Below are positions 24,276-33,156 of a DNA stretch of 64,000 bases, one piece after another (position 1 is the first letter of the stretch; each line of letters opens with the position of its first letter). Location: positions 624,001-688,000 of the forward strand of contig NZ_CP045354.1 in the NCBI RefSeq assembly GCF_009363435.1, in the 5' to 3' direction. This DNA comes from Labrenzia sp. THAF82 (GTDB taxonomy: Bacteria; Pseudomonadota; Alphaproteobacteria; Rhizobiales; Stappiaceae). Both the position numbers and the translations under genes were made by a program. Below the pieces are notes generated by a model that was not told the origin of the DNA, did no database searches, and was given only the letters and a program-made list of their open reading frames with translations.

Positions 24276-25338
24276 TTTTATGAATGCCGTTCAAACACCA
24301 CACCTCTCGCCGGCACAAGTTTGCAAAGTCCAGGCATCGTGTGGCGAACTGGCCCGAGTATACGGAAAGCCTGGGCCGGCGTGGGGATTCCACAATCTGG
24401 GTTGATGAAAGCGTGGCGCATAACTGGGGTGTGGCGCACACCGGCAAGCGGGGTCGGCCGGGGACATACTCCGATCTGGCGATCACGGCTTGTCTGGAGC
24501 TCCGGACCGTTTTCCATTTGACCCTTCGGCAAACCCAAGGGTTCGTCCGCTCGTTGTTCCAGCTGATGAAGCTGGGACTGGACGTTCCCGACTTTACCAC
24601 GCTCTCGCGCTGGGCCGGGGCGGGCTTGAGCCTTTGCCGCGGGCACGATCCGAAGCGCCAGTTTCCCCTGACCTTGTCCTCCCTTCTCGGCGATGGTGAT
24701 CGCCTGTCAGGCAACGGGACAGCACCGGTTTGAAGGTCTTTGGGGCCGGAGAATGGCTGGAAACACAGCATGGCAAGACGCTACGGCGCCGCTCGTGGCG
24801 CAAGCTTCACCTGGGGCTGGATCTGGAGACAGGTCAGATCGAATGCAGTGAGCTGACGACAGACGACATCGGTGATCCCTTGGCCGTGCCGGATCTTTTG
24901 GACCAGATTGACGAACCCGTGCGCCGCTTTATCGCCCCCTCTCGGCAGATTGCTTCGCATTCCGCCTGCCGGTCAATGGACGGTGCCTTTGACGGCGCTG
25001 CCACACGGACCGAGATCATGCAGCGCTTTGCCGATGTGGAAATCATCATTCCACCGCCGAAGACGGCCGTTCCCGGCCCTGAGGCCGAGACCAACCCCAC
25101 CGCGCGGGATCTGGATGTTTTAGCGATCAAGGCCCATGGCCGCATGGCCTGGCAAAAGAGCACCGGACATAACCACAGAGCGCGCGTGGAAACGCTCATG
25201 GGACGCTGGAAGTCGGTCATCGGGGAAAGGTTAAGATCACGTACCCTGGACAATCAGAGAACCGAGTGCCGGATCGGCGTTTCGGTCCCGGGCAAGATGA
25301 CTTCCCTCGGACGTCCCACGTTCGAGCGTATCTCATAA
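24276..25338 (+). pseudogene. IS5-family transposase, frameshifted
   Basis: Two frames make one gene. 24284-24733 encodes NWPEYTESLGRRGDSTIWVD, KRGRPGTYSDLAITACLELR, FQLMKLGLDVPDFTTLSRW; then 24730-25338 continues KVFGAGEWLETQHGKTLRRR-SWRKLHLGLDLETGQI and RARVETLMGRWKSVIGERLRSR. The DSTGLKVFGAGEW motif spans the break (24721-24760). The catalytic acidic residues are split between frames, so it should be inactive. The downstream 90 bp are duplicated at 25990-26085. Confidence 0.82.
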
Positions 25339-25547
25339 TGCCCAAATTCTGGGTAAGGGACCACTGCGTGACGATTCATGATTTGTGCAACACGGTGGTG
25401 TCTGCCTAACCCTGGTTTCCTGGACATCCACATTATCGCTTAATGTGGTCCAAGCCCGATGTTTCCGGTGCAAGCCACGGATAATTCCGGTTCAACACAC
25501 ATACCGGCACGCAAGGGCTGATGCATTCGGCTTATGGAACGAATACA

Positions 25548-25622
25548 TCGGCGAAATGAACGCCTGAAGTCCGTCAAAAGCAGGGCATCTTGCCGACCGT
25601 ACAAAATAAGTTGGCAATCCCC
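25548..25622 (-). repeat. Dispersed repeat R70 (copy 2)
   Basis: Inverse orientation: GAAATGAACGCCTGAAGTCCG... to CAAAATAAGTTGGCAATCCC. It is preceded by ACCGGCACGCAAGGGCTGATGC, which is also found inverted beside copy 1 at 23370-23390. Confidence 0.7.
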
Positions 25623-25783
25623 ATCAACGGCATCAAACCAGGAACAAGCCGCCGAATGATGACGGTCTGGACACTACTTTTGACAATTGGTCGACGTCCA
25701 GTGACGAGCATCATAAACGTTCGCTGAGCGACACTATATCTTAACTGAGTAAGTGATGTTCAAAAATAGGAGAAATTATCGAT

Positions 25784-25927
25784 ATGAAAAAAATAGTTGT
25801 AGTAGCTACTTGTATTGCTCTTTCCCTGCCCACAATCGCTGTCGCGGCGGTGGATAATGACAAAGACGAGCAGTCGCACATGGGTTACACGTCCGAATAC
25901 AGCAAAACCTTGACATACAGGCGATAA
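25784..25927 (+). CDS. 47-residue putative exported peptide
   Basis: MKKIVVVATCIALSLPTIAV then AAVDNDKDEQSHMGYTSEYS and KTLTYRR. This is a textbook signal peptide (lysines, hydrophobic core, cleavage plausible after AVA-A) followed by a very short hydrophilic mature part. AGGAG stands 11 bases before the ATG and a strong hairpin follows the stop, so it looks like a complete monocistronic gene. I do not recognise the family. Confidence 0.55.
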   Translation: MKKIVVVATCIALSLPTIAVAAVDNDKDEQSHMGYTSEYSKTLTYRR

Positions 25928-25934
25928 ATTTTGA

Positions 25935-25956
25935 AAGCGCCGCTGATCAGCGGCGC
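25935..25956 (+). terminator. Hairpin after the 47-residue gene
   Basis: AGCGCCGCT GATC AGCGGCGCT, a nine-base-pair stem beginning eight bases after the stop, followed by CTGCTT. A weak T-run makes it a probable but not ideal intrinsic terminator. Confidence 0.65.
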
Positions 25957-25989
25957 TCTGCTTATCGGCCCTCAACAACATGAGATACG

Positions 25990-26085
25990 CTCGGACGTCC
26001 CACGTTCGAGCGTATCTTATGATGCCAAAATTATGGGTAAGGGACACCTGCGTGCCGGCTCATGTTTTGTGCAACACGGTGCCTG
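25990..26085 (+). repeat. Duplicated IS5 right end
   Basis: Repeats 25307-25396 with a few changes (GGACGTCCCACGTTCGAGCG, then GGGTAAGGGACACCTGCGTG, then TTTGTGCAACACGGTG). The same TTTGTGCAACACGGTGG end also appears at 35434-35451 next to an IS630 fragment, so this IS5-type end lies at three loci. Confidence 0.7.
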
Positions 26086-26195
26086 CTTACCGCCAGTTCA
26101 TAGAGCTCGCAGGATAACTGTGTCAAGAACAAGCCAGAGCTCCGAATACGACTAAAGTTTGCGACACTACCGTAGGCATTCTTTTCCGTCCTTCC

Positions 26196-26666
26196 CTAAT
26201 CAATATGAAAACCAGCTCGCCGACACAATTCCGAATGCACGGTCATGATCGTACGGCCATTGCCGTCAAGGAATGGGTGGGCATAGGCGAGGTGGCCCAT
26301 CACCTCGCCCGGCCTCACGCGCATCGACGAAACGTCATTGCCTTGCTGAAGGGCGTATTCTACCCCTCGCCCAACATGGTTTGCGAACATAAACTCAACG
26401 TTGCCTTTGGTGACATGAATCTCTAGCGCATTCTGCGATCGATCCTGCCCTGCCCATGGATAAACGTCCTCGAATAGTGTTTTATGAACCGCTTTCACGT
26501 CATCGAACGTGAGCATGTCACTTTGGCTCAAATACTTAAGAGCGCGCCCGACATTTGCGCGAAAAGAATCGTGCTCGAGATCTTTGATCTTGGCAGGATC
26601 TTTTTGCGCCGCGTGGTTTCTCAGATAGCCTCGGACGGCAAAATCACCAAACGGATCAAACGTCAT
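26196..26666 (-). CDS. Fic-domain protein (putative AMPylating toxin), short
   Basis: 156 residues with the Fic core: LTFDDVKAVHKTLFEDVYPWAG (helix preceding the flap), RPGEVMGHLAYAHPFLDGNGRT containing the complete HPFxxGNGR active-site loop, and the following helix. Fic enzymes transfer AMP or other nucleotidyl groups to target hydroxyls. The protein stops at RRAGFHID, a few residues after the active site, where relatives usually continue for 30 or more residues, so C-terminal truncation is possible. The gene starts 8 bases after the stop of the small upstream gene, as in toxin-antitoxin pairs. Confidence 0.85.
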   Translation of the reverse strand: MTFDPFGDFAVRGYLRNHAAQKDPAKIKDLEHDSFRANVGRALKYLSQSDMLTFDDVKAVHKTLFEDVYPWAGQDRSQNALEIHVTKGNVEFMFANHVGRGVEYALQQGNDVSSMRVRPGEVMGHLAYAHPFLDGNGRTIMTVHSELCRRAGFHID

Positions 26667-26673
26667 TTATGGC

Positions 26674-26922
26674 TTAGCGCTCGTCCAAATATCGTGAATG
26701 GAGGCGCGTCAGCTCGACGCCGTCCACCACGCGAGCACGACGAAGCGCGACGACCAATTCTTGAACCTCGTCAAACCGAACGTCATCACCAGCCAGCCGC
26801 GTGACATCATCGGCCCAATCATCAAGGGCAGTGCGCGCTACCGAGATGTCGTGCTTTTTGGCAAGAACGCGAATCTGCTCTTCAGCGCTCAACAGACGGA
26901 TTTTAGCAACGGCGTGAGACAT
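26674..26922 (-). CDS. Putative antitoxin partner of the Fic protein
   Basis: 82 residues from MSHAVAKIRLLSAEEQIRV; AAGGGAGAA precedes the ATG by three bases. It is predicted helical and acidic, with VARTALDDWADDVTRLAGDD and VELTRLHSRYLDER. Its size, position immediately upstream of the Fic gene and 7-base spacing indicate an antitoxin, but the (S/T)xxxE(G/N) inhibitory motif of class I Fic antitoxins is not visible, so it is not obviously of the VbhA family. The role is inferred from context. Confidence 0.55.
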   Translation of the reverse strand: MSHAVAKIRLLSAEEQIRVLAKKHDISVARTALDDWADDVTRLAGDDVRFDEVQELVVALRRARVVDGVELTRLHSRYLDER

Positions 26923-26944
26923 AAATTCTCCCTTGGACCTCCAA

Positions 26945-27263
26945 TTTATAGCAGATTTAGGCTCTGTTTGCGAGCGGCAAAGGCTCGAATTCATATCATT
27001 AAGCGAAGCGCAGTTCCGTCCCGAAAGGGCAGGAGCCGCCTCCTGCTCCTGAGACCTCAGCGGCGAGAGCGAAGGGGTGAGCCGACCCGGCCGTTTTTGT
27101 GGCGCATTGAACGCCCGCAAGACAGATTGCAGAGCGCTCCCTCCCTCGCGGAAGTCGGGTTCCTGGACGCGCCAGGCTTAGGCTTCGCACCCCGTATCTC
27201 GTTGAGAAATGTGGCTATTTCCACCCATATCCGCTCGCGCGGAGAGACGAAATCTGCTATAAA
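26945..27263. promoter_or_regulatory. Intergenic region bounded by a perfect 14-bp inverted repeat
   Basis: TTTATAGCAGATTT (26945-26958) and its exact complement AAATCTGCTATAAA (27250-27263) lie upstream of the two divergent Fic modules. They could be paired operators for one regulator or the ends of a small non-autonomous element (319 bp). The interior has GGCAGGAGC/GCTCCTG-type hairpins and no gene. Confidence 0.5.
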
Positions 27264-27288
27264 AACATAAGATTTTGCGAGTGTTTCA

Positions 27289-27426
27289 ATGAAAATCTCA
27301 CGGGACGAACCGGACCTGTTTACCCAGTTTCTGATAGTCTGCAAGGAAACGGGATTTCTGACCGATCAGGAGTGTGACGCCCTTGATGATGAGTATGTCG
27401 AAGCCAAACGGCGTCATGCCGCCTGA
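27289..27426 (+). CDS. 45-residue ORF upstream of vbhA-like gene
   Basis: MKISRDEPDLFTQFLIVCKE then TGFLTDQECDALDDEYVEAK and RRHAA. It is acidic, without a clear Shine-Dalgarno sequence. It may be a small regulator or the scrap of a longer protein; its open frame and codon use are the only support. Confidence 0.3.
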   Translation: MKISRDEPDLFTQFLIVCKETGFLTDQECDALDDEYVEAKRRHAA

Positions 27427-27466
27427 TGACCGGTCTTTTGTAAATGTTTTATGATAATAGGGATTT

Positions 27467-27706
27467 GTGGTGACAGAGCGAAGTGGAAACATGCAGCGAA
27501 TTTCACGATCTGCCTCCGACCGTCCTGAAGACGTCGCGTGGCGTGTTGAGCAAGGAGAGGTTGAGGGTGCAATCGAAGGCATAGAAACCTCGCCAGAACT
27601 CGAAGAATTTGTGACGACTATGGATGCGGAAGGTGTATCGCCAGAGGAGCAAATTGAGCGAATTATTTTATTCGCGAAAACTCGGCATCTTCAAGCCGCC
27701 GAATGA
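27467..27706 (+). CDS. VbhA-family antitoxin of a Fic toxin
   Basis: 71-79 residues depending on the start (GTG at 27467/27470 after AGGGA, or ATG at 27491). The C-terminal part GAIEGIETSPELEEFVTTMD then AEGVSPEEQIERIILFAKTR matches the VbhA antitoxin pattern (..IEG...sPE......y..Gei..dE.i...l.R). In the family a serine/threonine four residues before EG obstructs the Fic ATP site; here that place holds glutamate (EGAIEG), so the inhibitory motif is degenerate. It lies 34 bases upstream of the Fic-BID gene, as in the Bartonella VbhA/VbhT pair. Confidence 0.75.
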   Translation: MVTERSGNMQRISRSASDRPEDVAWRVEQGEVEGAIEGIETSPELEEFVTTMDAEGVSPEEQIERIILFAKTRHLQAAE

Positions 27707-27740
27707 TGTGCAGGGCTAGATATTTATTTTGAGAAATTGA

Positions 27741-29087
27741 ATGAGCCAACTTCGCGACAAGGCCGAACGCGAGATCTATGAGCGCATCATGTATCCGGGG
27801 GATGAACCGCGCGTTCCGGTCAACAAGCTTGGTCTGCGAACATGGAAAGAGTTGGAAGAAGTCAAAAACAAGATCGCTACCCGACGGCTAAAAGTTGGCA
27901 TTCCCGATAGAGCCAGGCAGCTCACCTACGATGGCCTGAAATCCCTTCATCATCACCTGTTCCAGTATGCTTACAGCTGGGCAGGTCAGGAACGGGCATA
28001 CACCACAGGCCGGAATGCAGGCGTTCCTATCGCGACGCCGGAAAACATCCGCTCCTATCTTGAGGCGGAATTCAAGAAGTTCGAGGCCGCCAATCAGTTT
28101 AAGGGTCTGGCACCGGGTCAGTTTGCTGAGAAGGCGGCTCATCTCTTAAACGAGATCAACGCGGCTCACCCCTTCATTGAAAGCAATGGCCGCGTGCAGC
28201 GTGTGTTTCTGCGCCTGATCTCGGAAAACGCCGGTTACGAAATCAGTCTGAAGGCTTCCGACAAAGAGCTATGGAATGAAGCCTAGCGCATCGGGTTTCT
28301 GTCCAGCGACAAACCCATGGCCGAATTAATCGAGGCGAGAATGTCGCCTCTCCGGTCACTTGAGCATGCCAAAACGGCGAGTATGGATGTTCTCGCACCT
28401 TCTGCGACGCTGAGCCCGGAGGTTTCCCGTGCTGAACTTCAGGATCGGCTTGCCGCTTCCAAGGCGGTGCAGACCTCGACCGCCAAGCTTGAGAAACAGG
28501 TCGGCATCGTCTTCTCCAACCCCAAGCCTGTGCTGGCTGCGATCAGGGAGGTTGCCGAGACTGGCAAGCTCGACGATCTGTCTATTGTCGGGGAATTGTC
28601 GCAGATTAGCGGGCTTGCAGGTAAGAGTGGGGTGCTCGTTGCGCGCCAGGATCGTCTTTCCCGACAGAATGCCATCGAAGGCCAGCGCGGCCTTCACTCT
28701 CTTGTGGGGACGCACATCAACGTGGTGCACGGGATCCGCAAGACGATGGCTCAGGAACGCCAGGCCGTTGTCGACAAGGCGCGGGTAGAGGTAAGTGCGC
28801 CAAGCCAATCGCTGACGCAAGCCATTCAGGAAGCTGGACCGCTGAGCGAGGCGCACAAGTCCGAACTGCGGCACGTGATGGCCAGGCTGGAAAAACGCTT
28901 CGGCTCGGACTTGGGGGAGATGCGCGCAGGCGTAAAGCCAAAGAGATTTGAGGAACTCTCCCGGAAACATGGCCTTGATCCGAAGCAGATGGAACGGTTG
29001 GAGAGCACTTTGAAGGTGCTGGACAAAGGTCAAACCCGCGTTCGTCAGCAAGCCCGCAAGCTGGACCAGACGAAGGCGGCCGAGTAG
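27741..29087 (+). pseudogene. VbhT-like Fic-BID toxin/T4SS effector, split by one in-frame TAG
   Basis: Frame 27741-28286 encodes a Fic domain (LTYDGLKSLHHHLFQYAYSWAG, INAAHPFIESNGRVQRVFLR); the next codon after LWNEA is TAG, and the same frame then continues to 29087 with a BID domain (ELQDRLAASKAVQTSTAKLEK, GLAGKSGVLVARQDRLSRQN, LTQAIQEAGPL). BID domains are T4SS secretion signals of Bartonella effectors and of conjugative relaxases. A serine codon is expected at the stop (WNEAS pattern). The Fic loop reads HPFIESNGR in place of HPFxxGNGR, so a loop glycine is also changed. Either the gene is inactivated or two separate proteins are made (ATG at 28317). Confidence 0.85.
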
Positions 29088-29210
29088 GGCAGGGGCGGGC
29101 CGATTCGCTAGTCAAGCGGCCCATATTGCGGCACAGGGTAACGGATGAACGTCAGACCTACGGTGTTCACGACATGCATGCTCTGCTTACCGCAGCGTTT
29201 CCTCAAAAAA

Positions 29211-29236
29211 AACCCGCTGTCGAACAGCGGGTTGTT
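29211..29236 (+). terminator. Rho-independent terminator downstream of the Fic-BID gene
   Basis: AACCCGCTGT CGA ACAGCGGGTT followed by GTTT, preceded by a run of eight A. The A-run would also allow termination of the minus-strand traG transcript. Confidence 0.8.
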
Positions 29237-29366
29237 TGCCTAACAGAGAGGCAAAGTAGGGATATGCAACTAGATCGTCTTGAAGACGAGCCACCCAGGC
29301 TGCACACTTGGGCGGCGCTATGTCAGTAGCTTCTACGCAGGGTTGGCTGGGTATCATTCAGTACAC

Positions 29367-30782
29367 TCATTCTTTGAATCTGGAATTTCTGACTTTCCCG
29401 CTCATGTCGCGCCTTCTGAAGAAAATTGCTCTGCCGCATCTAAGAGGCCTGTTTCCACTTGTGAAGATGATCTGTTCGTCGGACCGCATTTGGAGAATTT
29501 CATGTGGCTGGATGAGGGGCCGCTGAGAGAGCTGCCTGGAGCGGTTTCGTGTTAGGCTTCCGGCGCGCGAGGACCGACTGACCTGTTCGACCTCGACGGT
29601 TGTCATGCCGCATCGCTCGCAGATGTAGCGCGCGGTGTCGGTATCGTTGATTGCAGCGAATGAGACCCAGGAGGCGGATTCGAACCATTTGGAGGTTGCG
29701 TCCCGGCCGCCGAAAGCCTCTCGCATTTGTCCGAGCGACTGGAAGAGCATGAGAAGGGAGATGCGGTATTTCCGGCCGGCGTCGCGTGCCGTTTCGATGA
29801 TGCGCATGTAGCCGAGGCGGGCAGCTTCATCGAGCATGAAGAGGACCCGGCCCTTGATGTCGCCATCGCGATTGTAGACGGCTTTCAGGAATGCGCCGAT
29901 GATCACGCGCGCCATGCCTGGGTGGTTTTCCAGGGTGGACAGATCGATGTTGAGGAAAACGGTCGTGTGTCCGTTGGCGATGATATCGGTCTTGAAGGTG
30001 TTGCCGGAGACGAGAGCGGCATAGTTCTCGTAAGAGAGCCAGTGTGTTTCCTTGGCGGCGGTGGCATAGACGCCGGAGAAGGTTTGGGGCGTCATGTCGA
30101 TGAACGGGCCGACGAGCTCTTTCACGAACTCGTTCGGGGCCGTGTCGTGGATGTCGGCCAGGAACTCTTTCAGGTTCTCTTCCGGCTTGGTGAGAATGCT
30201 GCGCACAGCACGCAGCGATCTTTGTCTGGAACTGTTTTTGGAATTGGAAAAGACGACGTGGGCGATCACGCTGGTGATGAGCTGCTCTGCGCTGGTGCGG
30301 AAGAAGTCGTCGGCACCGGATGCGAGGCGCGGCTTTTCCGACATGAGCCAAGCCGCGACCGTTGCAATATCCTCTTCGATTGACGCTCCGAACTGGCCGA
30401 TCCAATCCAGGACGTTAAATCCAATCTCCGGGTGTTTGGGATCCAGGCAATAAATGTCCTGATCGAGAGAGTGGCGGCTTTGGCTCACCATCGGCGCAAT
30501 CTCGGTTGACGGATCAAGCACAACCATGGAGCCGGGATATGTGAGGCAGGTGGGAATGACGACGGAGGTGGTCTTGTATCCGCCTGACCCGGCAAAGACG
30601 ATGCCATGGGTGGATCCAAAGCCTTGATCGAAGGCAATGAGGGGAGCCTTTCCGCCCGGGCCAGTCGCAACCCTAACTGTCGGTCCATTCGGCCGACAGT
30701 CCAGCCGGAATGGTTTCAATTTCAACGTGACGCCCCATTCCCAGTCCGGAAGTTTCCAGTTCTCGCTGCGGGCGTTCGCCAA
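29367..30782 (-). pseudogene. traG: TraG (VirD4-type) conjugal coupling protein, N-terminus missing
   Basis: 471 codons matching the cytoplasmic part of Ti-plasmid-type TraG: APLIAFDQGFGSTHGIVFAG, Walker A GSGGYKTTSVVIP, VVLDPSTEIAPMVSQSRHS, FFRTSAEQLITSVIAH, Walker B RVLFMLDEAARLGYM, RDATSKWFESASWVSFAAI and RPLIQPHEILQMRSDEQIIFTSGN. Coupling proteins feed the relaxase-DNA complex to the T4SS at the inner membrane. The membrane-anchoring N-terminus is absent: upstream of 30782 lies an unrelated autotransporter fragment on the other strand. A TraG-like N-terminal piece sits at 62455-62770, so this gene seems to have been split across the replicon. The ATPase part itself has no stop or frameshift. 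Confidence 0.88.
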
Positions 30783-30789
30783 CGCCTTG

Positions 30790-31527
30790 CGCAGGGGCCG
30801 TTCCGAACAACCGGCCGCAGGCGGTGTTACCGCGGCAGCTTCCCAGGCCGCCGTAAATCCGGAAAGATTCGCCGTCTTCGATCAGTTTAGTTCGTCCGGC
30901 ACCATGAGCTACACGGCGGCCGCGCCGCAGCCGGCGGACACGCTGGCAATCCTGAGCGGGAACAACGGTACGGCGACACATGATGCGCGGCAAGAGGGGG
31001 GAGCGCGTTCGGGCTGGGATTTCTGGGCGCAGGGCACCTATGCAGTGACCCGGAACAGCGACAGCGACAGTCAGACCGGTCTGTTCTTCGCGGGGCTGGA
31101 CTACCGATACGAGGACAGGGCGGTCTTCGGTGTGATGGGACAGCTCGATGTCACCGACGAGAGCAACGACAGCGCCAACACCTCCGCCGACGGCGTCGGC
31201 TGGATGGCCGGACCCTATTTGGTCCTTCGCGCACACCAGAACTTGTACCTCAATGGAATCATGACCTATGGCCGATCCTACAACAGCGTCAACGCGCTCG
31301 GACTGTTCGAAGACGATTTCCGGACCCAGCGGTTCCTGCTGCAGGGAGGGCTGACGGGCGACTTCAGGCTCAACGAGACCACACGGATCAGCCCATTCAC
31401 GCGCATCACCTATTATTACGAAGAGCAGCAGAGCTACACCGATACACTCGGGCGAACCATCCCGTCGCAGGACTTCGACCTCGGACGGCTAGAATTCGGG
31501 CCGAAGGTCTCCTTTGATCGGGCGTGA
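30790..31527 (+). pseudogene. Autotransporter beta-domain fragment
   Basis: The plus-strand frame reads GWDFWAQGTYAVTRNSDSDS, GLDYRYEDRAVFGVMGQLD, VGWMAGPYLVLRAHQNLYLN and RISPFTRITYYYEEQQSYTD, alternating amphipathic strands typical of the outer-membrane beta barrel of type V secreted proteins. The passenger part and the final strands (with the terminal aromatic residue) are missing: traG joins on the left and an IS6-family end at 31529 cuts the right. It is not functional as it stands. Confidence 0.75.
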
Positions 31528-31528
31528 C

Positions 31529-32100
31529 GCAAAGTTTTTCGTGTTAACTCAGCCTTGAGGTTTGGCTGTTGAAAGAGCGGTCCTGTCATTGGAGTTCCGC
31601 GTCATGATTCTGAGGGCCATCGTTGAAAAACTGAAACGCCAATCGAAGGATGACTTCAAAGGCAGGCAGTTCGAGGCTTGGTTGATCATCCAGGCGGTGT
31701 CCTGGTACTTGCGTTATCCTCTGAGCTATAGAGACCTGGAAGAAATGTTCCTGGAAGGCGGCTTTAAGGTAGACCACAGCACCATCAACAGATGGGTTTT
31801 GGCGTATGCGCCGCTGATCGAAAAACGGCTACGCCGCTTCCGCAAACCGCATTGCGGCTCGGTCCGCATCGATGAAACCTATGTGCGCATCAAGGGCCAA
31901 TGGCGCTATCTGTATCGGGCCATCGACAAGCATGGACATCCGGTCGATTTCCTGCTCACGGCAAAGCGCAACCTGAATGCTGCCAAGCGGTTCTTTCAAA
32001 AAATGTTGCGAGAGGCCCCACTGCTGTCACCGGGCAAAATCGGCACCGATGGTGCTGGCACTTTTCCTCCGGCCATCGGCGACGCGGTTGACGGCAGCCC
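31529..32100 (+). mobile_element. IS6-family element (third type), 3'-truncated copy
   Basis: Left end CGCAAAGTTTTTCGTG as in the complete copy (36472-37361). The transposase reads MILRAIVEKLKRQSKDDFKG, YRDLEEMFLEGGFKVDHSTI, VRIDETYVRIKGQWRYLYRA and IGTDGAGTFPPAIGDAVDG, then breaks off at 32094 before the catalytic glutamate. Compared with the other copy, the C-terminal 80 residues are lost. Confidence 0.88.
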
Positions 32101-32159
32101 GGGCTTCTAAACGCCAAACCACCGAAAGGGAACCACCGGTTAAAAATTTGCGACAAATC

Positions 32160-32332
32160 CCGGAGCCCTCGTGCTGCACCGGCTTGAGAAGAACAGTGAT
32201 CCGGAATTCACAAGACGCCTCTCCGATTGGCTCGCCCGTGAGCTGCCAGACTTCCTCACACGTGAGGCCGACGAGGATCCATTTGCAGATCTGATCGGAG
32301 TGACGTCGGAAAACCAGAACAAGGCTTCATGA
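32160..32332 (+). pseudogene. C-terminal fragment of an unidentified plasmid protein
   Basis: About 55 codons: VLHRLEKNSDPEFTRRLSDW then LARELPDFLTREADEDPFAD and LIGVTSENQNKAS before TGA. It is acidic and helical and lacks its start because of the IS6 junction. No family is recognised; good codon use in a single frame is the main support. Confidence 0.4.
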
Positions 32333-32559
32333 CCCTCATCTGATTGAGGCTGTTTTTCTCAAATCAGTCCCTGCCATGATCTGCGTTCCGGTCTGGAAGG
32401 ATGTCACGCATATTCCGGCGGCGAAGAAATCGTCAAAGCCAACTTTCAAAAACCAGCAGGGCGTTTGTGGCGCTGCATCTGACGGCATCAACCGTTTACA
32501 CTGCTTCTTCTGTGTCATTCGTCACAGCTGCCTCATATCCAGATGAGCTATTTGAATAC

Positions 32560-32672
32560 CAGCAGCGGGGCGAGGCTCAATTGAGCCGAAAGTTCCTCCC
32601 AAGACGTTCTGCTGCTAACAACACTTTGTGTGAACTCAGAGCGCCCGTTCCCCGTGAACGGGCGTTTTTTTT
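32560..32672 (+). ncRNA. Repeated structured element, candidate small RNA (copy 1, divergent)
   Basis: Begins CAGCAGC, contains the hairpin GGCTC-AATT-GAGCC, the C-rich GTTCCTCCC, the closing GCTGCT, and ends with a terminator stem GCGCCCGTTC/GAACGGGCG plus T8. The loop and several paired positions differ from the other copies while pairing is kept. See 44961-45071 for the family description. Confidence 0.55.
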
Positions 32673-32934
32673 CGTTTCTGCTCAGTCCCAATGTCAGAGA
32701 CCACAAAGAATAGACATCAGACGATCACATCGCAGTTGCCACCAACCAGGTGATCGACGCACCTCTGTCGCAAGGGCGGGTCATGTTGCAAGACAGCGAA
32801 TGTCCGGGTATGGCGAGAGCCAAGAACGGCACTCTCCAAATGAGTGCGCGCGCCCTCCCCTTCCCACCTCTCTTTGTCCCCCCCGCTCCTGACTGGCCGG
32901 TTCATCCGAACACAAAATCAAAACAGGAGAATTC

Positions 32935-33156
32935 ATGAGCCAGGCAATCATGGCATGGGCCGCGTTCAAGAACATGGCAAGAGCCGCCGGACGCGATCCT
33001 GAATGGGCGATAGTCGCAATCGTGCTTGCGCCCATTCGGGCAGCGCAGAGCGCTCGCTCTCTTGAGAGACGCGGAACACCCGCACAAAACCTTCGTTTTG
33101 CGATCTTTCGCGTCTCGTTCTGCTATCGGCTCTTGTCGACTGTTATCGTCTGCTAA
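32935..33156 (+). CDS. Small ORF of unknown function
   Basis: 73 codons, MSQAIMAWAAFKNMARAAGR then DPEWAIVAIVLAPIRAAQSA. AGGAG lies six bases before the ATG, so translation is plausible. The last 25 codons run into the 10-bp repeat array and are unlikely to be conserved. Possibly the truncated start of a larger gene. Confidence 0.35.
   Translation: MSQAIMAWAAFKNMARAAGRDPEWAIVAIVLAPIRAAQSARSLERRGTPAQNLRFAIFRVSFCYRLLSTVIVC

Noticed and set aside
24133..24771. 212-codon minus-strand ORF
   Set aside because: Antisense of the IS5-family transposase on the plus strand.
32560..32672. Interpretation of the structured element as the repABC counter-transcribed RNA
   Set aside because: None of the seven copies lies between repB and repC genes; only a doubtful RepC scrap exists, so this identity is not supported.
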